A stretch of DNA of 64,000 bases from AP-15 sp963796155 (lineage in GTDB: Bacteria > Pseudomonadota > Alphaproteobacteria > ATCC43930 > CGMCC-115725). This document shows positions 27,844-36,478 of the stretch, piece by piece. Under the pieces are notes generated by a model. The model had not been told where the DNA came from, did not search any database, and was given only the letters and a program-made list of their open reading frames with translations. Within the stretch, counting starts at the first letter, position 1. Each line of letters starts with the position of its first letter. The DNA lies in contig CAWCKT010000024.1 in the NCBI GenBank assembly GCA_963796155.1, positions 29,350 through 93,349 of the forward strand, given 5' to 3'. A program made the position numbers and the translations under genes.

Positions 27844-29044
27844 ATGAAGGTCGCGGGCCTCGAAATCCTGCGCTGCGACGCGGGCTGGCGGAACTACCAT
27901 TTCCTGAAGCTCACCACCGACGAGGGTGTGGTCGGCTGGAGCGAGTTCGACGAAGGCTTCGGTTCGCCCGGGGTCAGTGCCGTCATCGAACGGCTCGCCG
28001 CGCGGGTCGTCGGGCAGGATGCGTTCGACCACGAGCGGATCTATGCCGAGCTCTACTGCTTCACCCGGCCGGCCGCCGGGGGTGTGGTCGCGGAGGGGCT
28101 GGGGGCGATCGAGAACGCGCTGCTCGACGCCAAGGCCAAGGCGCTGGGTGTGCCGTGCTACGTGCTGCTCGGCGGCAAGGTGCGCGACCGGGTGCGGGTC
28201 TATTGGTCGCATTGCGCGACCTGGCGGATCAACCATCCGACCCTCTACAAGCCGGCGATCACCAGCCTCGACGGCGTCACCGCACTCGGCGCCGAGGTGC
28301 GCGAGAAGGGCTTCACCGCACTCAAGACCAACATCTTCCTCTATGACGGCGGGGCGCCGCGCGGCTGGCGGCCCGGTTTCGGCGTGCCGTTCCTGCCCGA
28401 GCTCAACGTCGACAAGCAGGTGCTGCGCGACCTGCGCACCCATCTCGCGGCGATGCGCGAGGGGGCGGGACCCGATATCGACCTCTTGCTCGATCTCAAT
28501 TTCAACGCCAAGACCGAAGGGTATCTCCAAATCCTGAAGGCGATCGCCGATTTCGGCATGTTCTGGGTCGAGATCGACAGCTACAGCCCGGAGGCGCTCG
28601 GCTATATCCGGCGGCAGAGCCCGCACCCGATCAGCTCGTGCGAGACCCTCTTGGGACTGCGCGAGTTCCTGCCCTATTTCCGCGAGCAGGCGATCGATGT
28701 CGCGATCATCGACGCGGTGTGGAACGGGGTGTGGCAGGCGATGAAGATCGCCACCGCCGCCGAGGCCTTCGAGGTCAACATCGCGCCGCACAATTTCTAC
28801 GGCCATCTCGCGACAATGATGAACGCGCATTTCGCCGCCGCGACGCCGAATTTGCGCATCATGGAGATCGACATCGACCGCCTCCCCTGGGACGACGAAG
28901 TGTTCACGACCGTCGCCGCAATTCGAGAGCGGGCATCTCATGGTCCCCTCGACGCCGGGCTGGGGCACCGAACCCGTCGAGGAGGCGATCCACGCGCACC
29001 CGCCTAGGGCGCCAGGCGGCCTGCTGCACTACCGGCAGTCTTGA
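27844..29044 (+). pseudogene. Mandelate racemase/muconate lactonizing enzyme (enolase superfamily), frameshift near the 3' end
   Basis: Enolase-superfamily dehydratase or racemase acting on an acid sugar or similar carboxylate. ATG at 27844 follows GGGAGAG. The capping domain is about 1-110. The barrel has Lys in FTALKTNIF, metal ligands in LLLDLNFNAK, FWVEIDSY and SSCETLLGLRE, and the segment NIAPHNFYGHLAT. One extra base near 28915-28918 makes the frame run on to a stop at 29007, with an Arg-rich tail. In the other frame the proper end PQFESGHLMVPSTPGWGTEP is followed by VEEAIHAHPP and a stop at 29042-29044. The repaired length is about 400 residues. A second, diverged copy of this tail lies at about 30018-30152. 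Confidence 0.85.
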
Positions 29045-29100
29045 GCGGTGCGCTCCGCCCGCTACACCCGCGACTATCAAGCCGGTGCTGTCGTTTTTAA

Positions 29101-29119
29101 CAATTTATATGTTGACAAT
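29101..29119 (+). promoter_or_regulatory. Repeated AT-rich promoter-like motif, copy 1
   Basis: CAATTTATATGTTGACAAT contains a TTGACA -35 word (29112-29117). The same 19-base word with one change occurs at 32882-32900, upstream of the oxygenase cassette. It lies upstream of the small membrane-protein genes at 29.3 kb. Confidence 0.4.
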
Positions 29120-29332
29120 GCCTCCGGCGTCAAGCAGATTATTCCAACTGCGTCCCGCCGGGACGATCGCCTGAGGCCGGGTCGGACCGGCTGTCGAATA
29201 ACGACGCTTTGCAAGCGCGCGAGACCCATGCACTGGCCCGCGAATACGTCCGAAACTGCAACCGCGACGACGCTTTCATGTATCGCCAAGCGGGCCTAGA
29301 TATGGATAAGCGAAGAGTTGGGAGTGGCTTGC

Positions 29333-29569
29333 ATGAATACTACGCTCACACATCACGAGAATCGCAAAATTGTGCTTCCAACCTGGGAACGCATCACTCC
29401 GATTGTTCGCTCCGCTCTGGTGTGCGCGGTCCTGGCCCTTGCACTCGTCAGCATAATGTGCCTGGGCGCTGGCATCTCTGTGATCCCGGGCTGGATTCAG
29501 GGGTTATTTGCGACGGGTGGAGCCGCGCTCGGTGCCACGATTGGGATTTTGCGTGGGCCTACTGCTTAG
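29333..29569 (+). CDS. Small membrane protein, hypothetical
   Basis: A 78-residue protein with a polar start (NTTLTHHENRKIVLPTWERI) and one or two hydrophobic spans (about 26-48 and 54-74, ending GAALGATIGILRG). ATG at 29333 is preferred over 29318. I do not recognise the family. The DNA here is less GC-rich than that of the flanking catabolic genes, as expected for acquired DNA. It overlaps the next open frame. Confidence 0.5.
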   Translation: MNTTLTHHENRKIVLPTWERITPIVRSALVCAVLALALVSIMCLGAGISVIPGWIQGLFATGGAALGATIGILRGPTA

Positions 29570-29846
29570 CATACTCCCGACCCGAGGGGTTCTTGTAGTT
29601 CCCTGGATCGTAAGTCTTGCTGCACTCCATTGCATAATCCGGTGGCGCCTAGCCGTAAGGGATGGGCGCCAGCTCCCCGGGAGTATACAGCTTGCGCATG
29701 AGGCGCATTGGTTTGGCGCGTCGGTAGTCGTGTTAGGGGGGCTTATATATGAGCCCATACTTAGGGCGTTCTTCGAAGTCCCCTGGTATCTGGGAATTGC
29801 TGCTTTCGGTGGCCTTATAGAATCAATTCGCGCGCTGCGTACCTGA
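29553..29846 (+). CDS. Hypothetical membrane protein overlapping the previous gene
   Basis: About 97 residues from GTG at 29553, with three hydrophobic stretches (GLLLSILP...VVPWIVSLAALHCII, ASVVVLGGLIYEPIL and PWYLGIAAFGGLIESI). An ATG at 29508 is also possible. It overlaps the preceding small gene by 17 bases, so the pair may be translationally coupled. It is unrecognised, and only hydrophobicity and position support it. Confidence 0.4.
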   Translation: MGLLLSILPTRGVLVVPWIVSLAALHCIIRWRLAVRDGRQLPGSIQLAHEAHWFGASVVVLGGLIYEPILRAFFEVPWYLGIAAFGGLIESIRALRT

Positions 29847-30017
29847 TAGCTACCCACGGGTCGGGTGGTAACCGCATTTCATCCGGCGTCGCCTCGCGAC
29901 GCCTTCGACCCCAAACCCCGCGGCCGAGATTGTGACCGAACCCAGCGCGATTGTATGCCCTGGCCAATACAGGCGATCCCTCGGGTTGGTTCCTCAACGG
30001 GAGACCGACCTCTTTGG

Positions 30018-30152
30018 ACCGTCCCGCAATTCGAGGGCGGGCATCTCGTGGTCCCCTCGACGCCGGGCTGGGGAACCGAACCCGTCGAGGAGGCGATCCT
30101 CTCGCACCCGCCAAAGGCGCCCATCGGCTTGCTGCGCTACCGGCAGTCTTGA
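30018..30152 (+). pseudogene. Orphan 3' end of a second mandelate-racemase-like gene
   Basis: Encodes TVPQFEGGHLVVPSTPGWGT then EPVEEAILSHPPKAP and GLLRYRQS before the stop at 30150-30152. It matches the tail of the enzyme at 27844-29044 in nucleotide and protein sequence but with several substitutions, so it comes from a paralog. It is not itself frameshifted. Everything upstream of about 30010 is unrelated. The segment 29045-30017 is therefore bracketed by two racemase tails in direct orientation. Confidence 0.7.
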
Positions 30153-30263
30153 GTCGCACGCTAAACCCGTAGTCGGCTCTGGCGGTTATTGCACTTGACT
30201 GAACTACAGAACAAGAACACCGTCGGCCTCGACTGGCCGGCGCAAGAGTCCTATTTCGGGGGC

Positions 30264-30443
30264 ATGAAGGCGAAGAAGCCCCAGCCTCCCGCCAAGCCGA
30301 TACCGAATTGGGATCTGACCGAGGAGGAAGCCGCTGCCGTAGAACGAGGGATACGGCGGTTCCTCGACACCCCGCCGCGGCCGCACGGACGATCGCCAAA
30401 GGATCGACAACCGGCGGGCGGCGTGAAGCAGCCTCGCAGGTAA
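30264..30443 (+). CDS. Small basic hypothetical protein
   Basis: A 59-residue Pro/Arg-rich protein beginning KAKKPQPPAKPIPNWDLTEEE and containing a short acidic helix (EEEAAAVERGIRRFLDTP). An upstream TTG at 30189 would add 25 residues. No family is recognised. Support is limited to sensible composition. Confidence 0.35.
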   Translation: MKAKKPQPPAKPIPNWDLTEEEAAAVERGIRRFLDTPPRPHGRSPKDRQPAGGVKQPRR

Positions 30444-30561
30444 ACGTCCTCTCTTGCGCTCGTTTGGGTTCCTCCCGACGAGTATCTGACGACATTTGGT
30501 TAAAATGTTTCTTACCTCACGATTGGGTGGAAAGATGATTGGGAATCAAGATAGCGAGCGA

Positions 30562-31347
30562 TCAAAAAAAGTGTCTTTCGAAAATACCTATGATGCGCTC
30601 GATGAAATTGATCAGGTTTTGGAGAGTTGGAATGACAGGTTGACCCTCGAAAGCTTGGCCATCCCCAAAGATTATGTTGAAAATCGTATCAATATCTATG
30701 CCTTGTGGCGCGTCAGTGGGGACAAACGACAAGACTATTACGCCGTCTTTCAGAACAAATTTTTTTGTGGAAAGGAAAGGAACAAAAATTTCCGTTTTCA
30801 TTTGCCCAGGAACTGGGGAGACGGAAATAGAGCGGGTGACAACGAGCGAGCCAGTTGTGACGAGAACGGTATGTTTGTCATCGACGTCAATCTCGTGAAG
30901 CTGGCGAATGGCTTGTCCCTTCCCTCCCGTATAGGGCTCCAAGCGGCGAATAAATCTTTGGGCTGCGGGCGGAAGTCGCTTTATTTTTCTCGAAGCCTCG
31001 GCTTCAAAACTTTGCCGATTTGTCGCTGTTGGGAAGTATGTATCCCTCAACGCGCTGCCGCTGGTAGCACCGGTCGCTCTGGCCAAGTCGGTGGTTACCA
31101 GATCGAGGGCGGCTCGCAGGTTATGAGCGACATCGCCGATGATGGCCGAAAACTGAGCGGGAATCTCCTTAACATCTCTGACGCGCGCTCTCACCCAATC
31201 ATGACCGCCCTCAGCAACGTAATCCTCAAAGACAATGCGGTAAGGTTCGTCTTGCACGAACCTCGAGATTTCAGTTTCGAGTTCTTGGGTGTGGCGTTTG
31301 GCCCTCTCAATCTTTAGCTTTGGACCTACCAGTGGTTCTGGTACCAT
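30562..31347 (-). CDS. Conserved hypothetical protein of unknown function
   Basis: A 261-residue soluble protein. It begins with a coiled helix (GPKLKIERAKRHTQELETEISRF) and carries AIIGDVAHNLRAALDLVTTDLAR at about residues 68-90. An HNLRxALD motif of this kind recurs in a scattered family of uncharacterised, often island-borne proteins. The C-terminus is beta-rich and ends with an Ile/Phe-rich helix. The GC content is clearly lower than that of the surrounding genes, consistent with horizontal transfer. No catalytic motif can be named. Confidence 0.7.
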   Translation of the reverse strand: MVPEPLVGPKLKIERAKRHTQELETEISRFVQDEPYRIVFEDYVAEGGHDWVRARVRDVKEIPAQFSAIIGDVAHNLRAALDLVTTDLARATGATSGSALRDTYFPTATNRQSFEAEASRKIKRLPPAAQRFIRRLEPYTGGKGQAIRQLHEIDVDDKHTVLVTTGSLVVTRSISVSPVPGQMKTEIFVPFLSTKKFVLKDGVIVLSFVPTDAPQGIDIDTIFNIIFGDGQAFEGQPVIPTLQNLINFIERIIGIFERHFF

Positions 31348-31854
31348 GATTGGCCAATTCCGTCCCTAGCGTGACTTCGAACACCACCTAGGATAACGGA
31401 AGTCGGTCGGGGCCGTAAGCCCGGCCGCCTCAGGGTTTCGCGGAGGTGAGTGGAACAGCCAAGCGAGGCACTGCACGCGGCAAGCGCCGGTTGTCACGCC
31501 GAGCAGGACGGCCCGGTACTCTCTCTCCTAGTCGGGAGCTGCGCGAGATGCGCTGCGAGCGCATCATCAGAAACAGTCACGGTGACGGAGTGCGGCCGAT
31601 AATCTCGATCGCCGGGCGGGTGAACATCGTCTGGCATGCGTGCGGTATGCCAGAAGATGGTTGATCAAATGGGGCTTCGTCGGTGTGTAGATCGCTCTCG
31701 CGGCGGGCGTTCTGCATCAGAATCTCGTACACCTTCTCTCCGGTCAGGCGATCAACCTTGATCGAGAGAGCAGAGCCGCCGTGCTATACAAGCGTTCTAA
31801 GTGTCCGAATCTTAATCGTATAGGTTGTAGGGCTTACCTGGGATCGTGTAATAG
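31348..31854. other. Gene-free accessory DNA before the IS element
   Basis: About 500 bases with no supportable gene on either strand; open frames here have no family-like features. It may be the remains of older insertions. Confidence 0.4.
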
Positions 31855-32670
31855 TCAGGCTAATCGTCTGATCAGCAACTGCACAGAGGCGATGTAGACC
31901 CAAGCTTTGGCGCTCGCAATCGACGCCTCGAAATCCTTTGCCAAGCGGCGGTTTCGGTTGAGCCAAGCGAGCGTTCGTTCGACAACCCAGCGGCGTGGCA
32001 GCAGCTTAAAGCCAGCCGCGTCAGCCGCGCGTTTGACGATCTCAATGGTCCAGTTGCCGAACTTGGCGAGGGCGTCACCCAGGTTGGGGCCGTTGTAGAC
32101 GCTATCGGCGAACAGGTGGCGCAACCAGGGAAATAGCTGGTGGATCGCCTCAATGACCAGAACCGCACCATCGCGATCTTGGACATCGGCGGGGTGTACC
32201 TCGGCACCGACCAGCAGACCGCCGGTATCGGTCACAATGTGTCGCTTGCGCCCTTTGATCTTCTTGGCCGCATCGTAACCGCGCGGCCCGCCGCTTTCGG
32301 TCGTCTTGACCGATTGACTGTCGATCACTCCGGCCGACGGGCTCGCGTCGCGGCCCGCCGCTTCGCGCGCCTGCAGCAGCAAGTGAAAATTGATGTTCTC
32401 AAACAAGCCGTTGTCTCGCCAGTCATAGAAATAGCCTTGCACGGTCGTGAACGGCGGAAACTCCTTCGGCAGCATTCGCCACTGACAGCCGGTCCGCGCG
32501 ATATACAAGATCGCGTCCAGTACGGCGCGCAACTCGGTCGCGCGCGGCCGGCCCAAACGCTTGGCCGCTGGCATGTGCGGCTCGATCAGCGCCCATTCGG
32601 CGTCGGTCAGATCGCTTGCGTAGCGCTGTCCCTCTCGCTCATACTTCCGACGAGTGATTTCGGTCCACAT
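31855..32670 (-). CDS. IS5-family transposase
   Basis: A 271-residue DDE transposase. The N-terminal part has YASDLTDAEWALIEPHMP and YIARTGCQWRMLPKEFPPF. The catalytic domain has GVIDSQSVKTTESGG (first Asp), HLFADSVYNG (second Asp) and PRRWVVERTLAWLNRNRRLAKDFE, the Y-2-R-3-E-6-K-like block with the final Glu. ATG at 32670 is chosen; the upstream extension to 32727 has no similarity. The frame is intact over its whole length, so the element may be functional. Confidence 0.92.
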   Translation of the reverse strand: MWTEITRRKYEREGQRYASDLTDAEWALIEPHMPAAKRLGRPRATELRAVLDAILYIARTGCQWRMLPKEFPPFTTVQGYFYDWRDNGLFENINFHLLLQAREAAGRDASPSAGVIDSQSVKTTESGGPRGYDAAKKIKGRKRHIVTDTGGLLVGAEVHPADVQDRDGAVLVIEAIHQLFPWLRHLFADSVYNGPNLGDALAKFGNWTIEIVKRAADAAGFKLLPRRWVVERTLAWLNRNRRLAKDFEASIASAKAWVYIASVQLLIRRLA

Positions 32671-32750
32671 CTTGTGCCTCGATGATTGTTTTGCCACAAA
32701 CATCATGTCACAACTGGCTGAAATCACTCAATTCATTTTCGGTCAGCCTC
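31856..32750 (-). mobile_element. IS5-family insertion sequence
   Basis: About 895 bases around one transposase gene. The right end, read inward from 32750, is GAGGCTGACCGAAAATGAAT. The left end at 31856 reads CAGGCTAATCG and matches it at 8 of 11 positions, so the terminal repeats are imperfect. I could not confirm a target-site duplication, so the exact ends are provisional. It lies about 200 bases upstream of the duplicated oxygenase cassettes. Confidence 0.7.
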
Positions 32751-32881
32751 TAACGCGCATGTGCTGCCGCACGTCGGGCAGAACGCACCTTGCGACCAGC
32801 AAATCCGTCTCTCCTGTTCAGTTAAGTGCATAATCGCCTCGGCTCAGCTCCCGTTTTGTTGCGGGCTGATTATTTAGTTAG

Positions 32882-32922
32882 CAATTTATATATTGACAAT
32901 TTAGGGTCACATCGAATAGATT
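32882..32922 (+). promoter_or_regulatory. Candidate promoter of the oxygenase cassette (motif copy 2)
   Basis: CAATTTATATATTGACAAT (32882-32900) includes TTGACA at 32893-32898, followed after 18 bases by TAGATT (32917-32922). It lies 68 bases upstream of the first oxygenase start, outside the duplicated unit. The 19-base word recurs at 29101-29119. Confidence 0.42.
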
Positions 32923-32989
32923 CCCCTCATCGGGTTCGCGGAGAGGATCGGCGTCGGGCTGGTCGAGCCGGGACTGCGGCTCGACGCCT

Positions 32990-33559
32990 ATGAGGGCGAT
33001 GGATATGTGGGGAGCTTTTCATTACTGCGAGGTCTTCGCGGGTCGGTTCACCCGGACGGAGTGCGAGCGCGTCATTGCGCTGCATCAGGAAAAGGGTGCG
33101 TCGCGGAGCACGATGCCGCGCGGCGATAGCGGCTTCATTAGAGACAGCGATTTGTTCTGGGTTCCGCGGACGACGGAGACCGAGTGGATCTTCGAGCGCG
33201 TCTGGGAAGTCGCAACACTCTACAATTCCCGATACGGGTTTGGGCTCGCCGACGAAATGGGTCAGCTGCAGCTGACGCGCTATGCCAAGGATCAGCTCTA
33301 CGACTGGCACATGGATCTCGGTCCCGGTGCCATGAGCCTGCGCAAGATATCGGTTGTCGTCGAACTGGCGGCAGCCGAGGGATACGACGGGGGCGGGACC
33401 GAGGTCTTCTATGGCGAGGGTACCGGCAATCGGATGGCTCTCGGCCAGGGCGACGCGCTGATCTTTCCGTCCTTCATCATGCACCGGGCATTGCCGGTGC
33501 AGAGCGGCACCCGCTGGACGCTGGTCTCCTGGCTGACCGGGCCCGAGCCCCTCAAATGA
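32990..33559 (+). CDS. 2OG-Fe(II) oxygenase A, unit 1
   Basis: Predicted non-heme iron, 2-oxoglutarate-dependent hydroxylase of 189 residues. The iron triad is His107-x-Asp109 in YDWHMDLG and His165 in MHRALPV; Arg175 in GTRWTLVSW should bind 2-oxoglutarate. A double-stranded beta-helix core runs from about 90 to 185. ATG at 32990 is used; ATG at 32999 is also possible. It overlaps the next oxygenase gene by four bases (ATGA), so the two are coupled. The shape resembles protein or peptide hydroxylases, but the substrate is unknown. Unit 2 carries a near-identical copy with three residue changes. Confidence 0.85.
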   Translation: MRAMDMWGAFHYCEVFAGRFTRTECERVIALHQEKGASRSTMPRGDSGFIRDSDLFWVPRTTETEWIFERVWEVATLYNSRYGFGLADEMGQLQLTRYAKDQLYDWHMDLGPGAMSLRKISVVVELAAAEGYDGGGTEVFYGEGTGNRMALGQGDALIFPSFIMHRALPVQSGTRWTLVSWLTGPEPLK

Positions 33560-34182
33560 GCGGCCCGAGCGGTCACATGATAATTCAGGTCGCCAATGCG
33601 GCCAGCGCCGATGATTGCCGTCGGCTGATGACAATGTATGATCGGCACGTCCATCTGACGAAAGTCAGGGATCAAACAGGACATCCCGTCGTCTATTGGC
33701 CCGAGTTCCGCGATGCGCCATATGCCGCCGAAATCGTGCCGCGTCTCGTCGAAGAATGCTTGTGCCGCATTGGCAGCCGGTTGCAACTCGCCGATCCGCT
33801 TTATCCCGAGACGGTGATCCTGGCCGCGATCGGAGCGGGAGGCCGCCACGATCGTCATGCGGACAATTGCCGGCAGAACGAACAAGGCGATTGGGTCGCC
33901 AATCATACGCCGCAGCGCGACGTGTCTGCGATCTACTACTTGAATGACGCGTTCGAGGGGGGCGAAATCGTCTTCGACCGGGCGGGAATGGTGGTCAGGC
34001 CGCGCCGCGGGCTTCTATTGGCCTTTCCCAGTGACGCCGGCCACGTGCACGAGGTGCTTCCCGTGCGGAGCGGGGTTCGCTACACGATGGCGATTTGGTT
34101 TACCAGGCAACAACGCTGCGCACTGGCAAATTTGCCGCTTGGCGCGCCGGCGACAGTGGCTGCGGTTTCGACCCCCGGATGA
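33556..34182 (+). CDS. 2OG-Fe(II) oxygenase B (prolyl-4-hydroxylase-like), unit 1
   Basis: A second, only distantly related hydroxylase, 208 residues. His101-x-Asp103 lies in RHDRHADNC, His165 in HVHEVLPV, and Arg175 in GVRYTMAIW is the likely 2-oxoglutarate ligand. The segment AIYYLNDAFEGGEIVF is typical of prolyl-4-hydroxylase-like proteins. The start at 33556 lies within the stop of oxygenase A. Two different oxygenases encoded in strict coupling suggest sequential or paired hydroxylations of one substrate. The convergent glycosyltransferase could then modify the new hydroxyl; this is inference. Confidence 0.85.
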   Translation: MSGPSGHMIIQVANAASADDCRRLMTMYDRHVHLTKVRDQTGHPVVYWPEFRDAPYAAEIVPRLVEECLCRIGSRLQLADPLYPETVILAAIGAGGRHDRHADNCRQNEQGDWVANHTPQRDVSAIYYLNDAFEGGEIVFDRAGMVVRPRRGLLLAFPSDAGHVHEVLPVRSGVRYTMAIWFTRQQRCALANLPLGAPATVAAVSTPG

Positions 34183-34253
34183 CAATATGGCGCGGATGAC
34201 CAGAAGGACAGGAAGGGCCACGGCCGGCTAAGGGATTTGCGGCGATGCCGTCC

Positions 34254-35093
34254 TCACTCCGGCAAACTCATCGGATCGAGGACATCCGCCGTTTGGTACT
34301 TGATCCAACGGACCCGATCCTCAATTAACCGGACCGCGCGATCGACCCTGACCCGATTGAGCCCGGTACGAGCGATGTACGAGGTCTTCTTGTCTGCCGG
34401 CAGCGCGCGCACCCGGTTCCACAGGGTGTGGTTGCGGTGCTGCTGACCGGGTCCGAGGAAGTCCCGCGATTTGTCATACCGCTCGAAGCTGCGACAGCTG
34501 GTCTTGTAGGGGACGAACCGCGGCCCGGCGGCCTCGTACCCGAAATAACTCCTGGACCACGAGAGCGCCTCGTCGTCGGACAGCTCCGGCCACTCCAGGT
34601 TGACGACGACCGCCTGCCGGGACTCGGGTATCCGGTGCCACTCCCTGACCTCGCTGCCGACGTGCTCCAGGCGGTGATAAAACTCCACGTCCTCGTCGCC
34701 CCAGCCGACGAAGTCCGGGTTGTACCCGTTCGCCCTGACGAAGTCCGCCGCTATCACCTTGCACGAGCCGGCCGATAGGAACCACGCCACGTTGAAGCTC
34801 CGCGGCCCGTAGTCGACGCCGCACAGCGGGATGACGTCCACGTCGTGGAACACGAAGTATCCAGACACCCCGTCGTCGAGCGCGGCCCGCGCGGCGACGT
34901 TGCGGCTCAGAGCCAGGTTAAACGGATCCTGGCTCTGCTGTTCGGCCACGTAGATCACGTAGTCCGAAATGTCGTTCGTGCGCTCGAGGTATCTCGGGAC
35001 CTCTCTCAAGAATATATCCAGATAACTCTTTCGGTTCCGATACGGCACCAGGATGGCGAGGCGGTCCGGCCGCGGGGGATTACTGCATGTCAT
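34254..35093 (-). CDS. GT7-like (beta-1,4-galactosyltransferase type) glycosyltransferase, unit 1
   Basis: A 279-residue predicted glycosyltransferase. The motif series is that of family GT7: VPYRNR at 16-21, FNLALSRN at 58-65, the metal-binding FHDVDVIPL with DVD at 84-86, and NPDFVGWGDEDVEFYHRL at 125-141, the acceptor-binding GWGxED motif. It lacks the N-terminal membrane anchor of animal enzymes, so it is cytoplasmic. Galactose or N-acetylgalactosamine transfer is expected from the family, but the acceptor is unknown. It converges on oxygenase B with 71 bases between stops. GT7 enzymes are uncommon in bacteria. Confidence 0.8.
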   Translation of the reverse strand: MTCSNPPRPDRLAILVPYRNRKSYLDIFLREVPRYLERTNDISDYVIYVAEQQSQDPFNLALSRNVAARAALDDGVSGYFVFHDVDVIPLCGVDYGPRSFNVAWFLSAGSCKVIAADFVRANGYNPDFVGWGDEDVEFYHRLEHVGSEVREWHRIPESRQAVVVNLEWPELSDDEALSWSRSYFGYEAAGPRFVPYKTSCRSFERYDKSRDFLGPGQQHRNHTLWNRVRALPADKKTSYIARTGLNRVRVDRAVRLIEDRVRWIKYQTADVLDPMSLPE

Positions 35094-35214
35094 CGCGATG
35101 GGGTTGCAGATAGGAGATCGACGAGGAATTTATCCGGCGGGCCCGCTATTGTCAATCAGAGAATTGCTGTTATGATGCGTCGGGCTGGTCGAGCCGGGAC
35201 TGCGGCTCGCACCT

Positions 35215-35784
35215 ATGAGGGCGATGGATATGTGGGGAGCTTTTCATTACTGCGAGGTCTTCGCGGGTCGGTTCACCCGGACGGAGTGCGAGCGCCTCAT
35301 TGCGCTGCATCGGGAAAAGGGTGCGTCGCGGAGCACGATGCCGCGCGGCGATAGCGGCTTCATTAGAGACAGCGATTTGTTCTGGGTTCCGCGGACGACG
35401 GAGACCGAGTGGATCTTCGAGCGCGTCTGGGAAGTCGCAACACTCTACAATTCCCGATACGGGTTTGGGCTCGCCGACGAAATGGGTCAGCTGCAGCTGA
35501 CGCGCTATGCCAAGGATCAGCTCTACGACTGGCACATGGATCTCGGTGCCGGTGCCATGAGCCTGCGCAAGATATCGGTTGTCGTCGAACTGGCGGCAGC
35601 CGAGGGATACGACGGGGGCGGGACCGAGGTCTTCTATGGCGAGGGTACCGGCAATCGGATGGCTCTCGGCCAGGGCGACGCGCTGATCTTTCCGTCCTTC
35701 ATCATGCACCGGGCATTGCCGGTGCAGAGCGGCACCCGCTGGACGCTGGTCTCCTGGCTGACCGGGCCCGAGCCCCTCAAATGA
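35215..35784 (+). CDS. 2OG-Fe(II) oxygenase A, unit 2
   Basis: Near-identical copy of the gene at 32990-33559. The three residue changes I see are Val28 to Leu, Gln33 to Arg and Pro112 to Ala; none touches the His107/Asp109/His165/Arg175 set. Both copies remain open and in frame over 189 codons, which suggests either very recent duplication or selection for dosage. It overlaps the next gene by four bases, as in unit 1. Its promoter cannot be the TTGACA motif at 32893, which lies outside the repeat, so it may depend on read-through from unit 1. Confidence 0.85.
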   Translation: MRAMDMWGAFHYCEVFAGRFTRTECERLIALHREKGASRSTMPRGDSGFIRDSDLFWVPRTTETEWIFERVWEVATLYNSRYGFGLADEMGQLQLTRYAKDQLYDWHMDLGAGAMSLRKISVVVELAAAEGYDGGGTEVFYGEGTGNRMALGQGDALIFPSFIMHRALPVQSGTRWTLVSWLTGPEPLK

Positions 35785-36407
35785 GCGGCCCGAGCGGTCA
35801 CATGATAATTCAGGTCGCCAATGCGGCCAGCGCCGATGATTGCCGTCGGCTGATGACAATGTATGATCGGCACGTCCATCTGACGAAAGTCAGGGATCAA
35901 ACAGGACATCCCGTCGTCTATTGGCCCGAGTTCCGCGATGCGCCATATGCCGCCGAAATCGTGCCGCGTCTCGTCGAAGAATGCTTGTGCCGCATTGGCA
36001 GCCGGTTGCAACTCGCCGATCCGCTTTATCCCGAGACGGTGATCCTGGCCGCGATCGGAGCGGGAGGCCGCCACGATCGTCATGCGGACAATTGCCGGCA
36101 GAACGAACAAGGCGATTGGGTCGCCAATCATACGCCGCAGCGCGACGTGTCTGCGATCTACTACTTGAATGACGCGTTCGAGGGGGGCGAAATCGTCTTC
36201 GACCGGGCGGGAATGGTGGTCAGGCCGCGCCGCGGGCTTCTATTGGCCTTTCCCAGTGACGCCGGCCACGTGCACGAGGTGCTTCCCGTGCGGAGCGGGG
36301 TTCGCTACACGATGGCGATTTGGTTTACCAAGCAACAACGCTGCGCACTGGCAGATTTGCCGCTTGGCGCGCCGGCAACAGTGGCTGCGGTTTCGACCCC
36401 CGGATGA
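35781..36407 (+). CDS. 2OG-Fe(II) oxygenase B (prolyl-4-hydroxylase-like), unit 2
   Basis: Copy of the gene at 33556-34182. The visible changes are Arg to Lys in WFTKQQ and Asn to Asp in CALADLP near the C-terminus; iron and 2-oxoglutarate ligands are unchanged. It starts within the stop of oxygenase A. Its neighbours and arrangement are the same as in unit 1. Confidence 0.85.
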   Translation: MSGPSGHMIIQVANAASADDCRRLMTMYDRHVHLTKVRDQTGHPVVYWPEFRDAPYAAEIVPRLVEECLCRIGSRLQLADPLYPETVILAAIGAGGRHDRHADNCRQNEQGDWVANHTPQRDVSAIYYLNDAFEGGEIVFDRAGMVVRPRRGLLLAFPSDAGHVHEVLPVRSGVRYTMAIWFTKQQRCALADLPLGAPATVAAVSTPG

Positions 36408-36478
36408 CAATATGGCGCGAATGACCAGAAGGACAGGAAGGGCCACGGCCGGCTAAGGGATTTGCGACGATGCCGTCC

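Larger units (their letters stand above)
32951..35176. repeat. 2.2-kb tandem repeat, unit 1
   Basis: This 2226-base unit begins GCGTCGGGCTGGTCGAGCCG and is repeated immediately at 35177. I counted roughly 15 substitutions and one single-base indel against unit 2, so identity is about 99 percent. It holds two 2OG-Fe(II) oxygenase genes and a convergent glycosyltransferase gene. Confidence 0.93.

Noticed and set aside
31446..31664. Small open frame in the island before the IS element
   Set aside because: Basic, low-information sequence with no start signal or similarity that I can identify.
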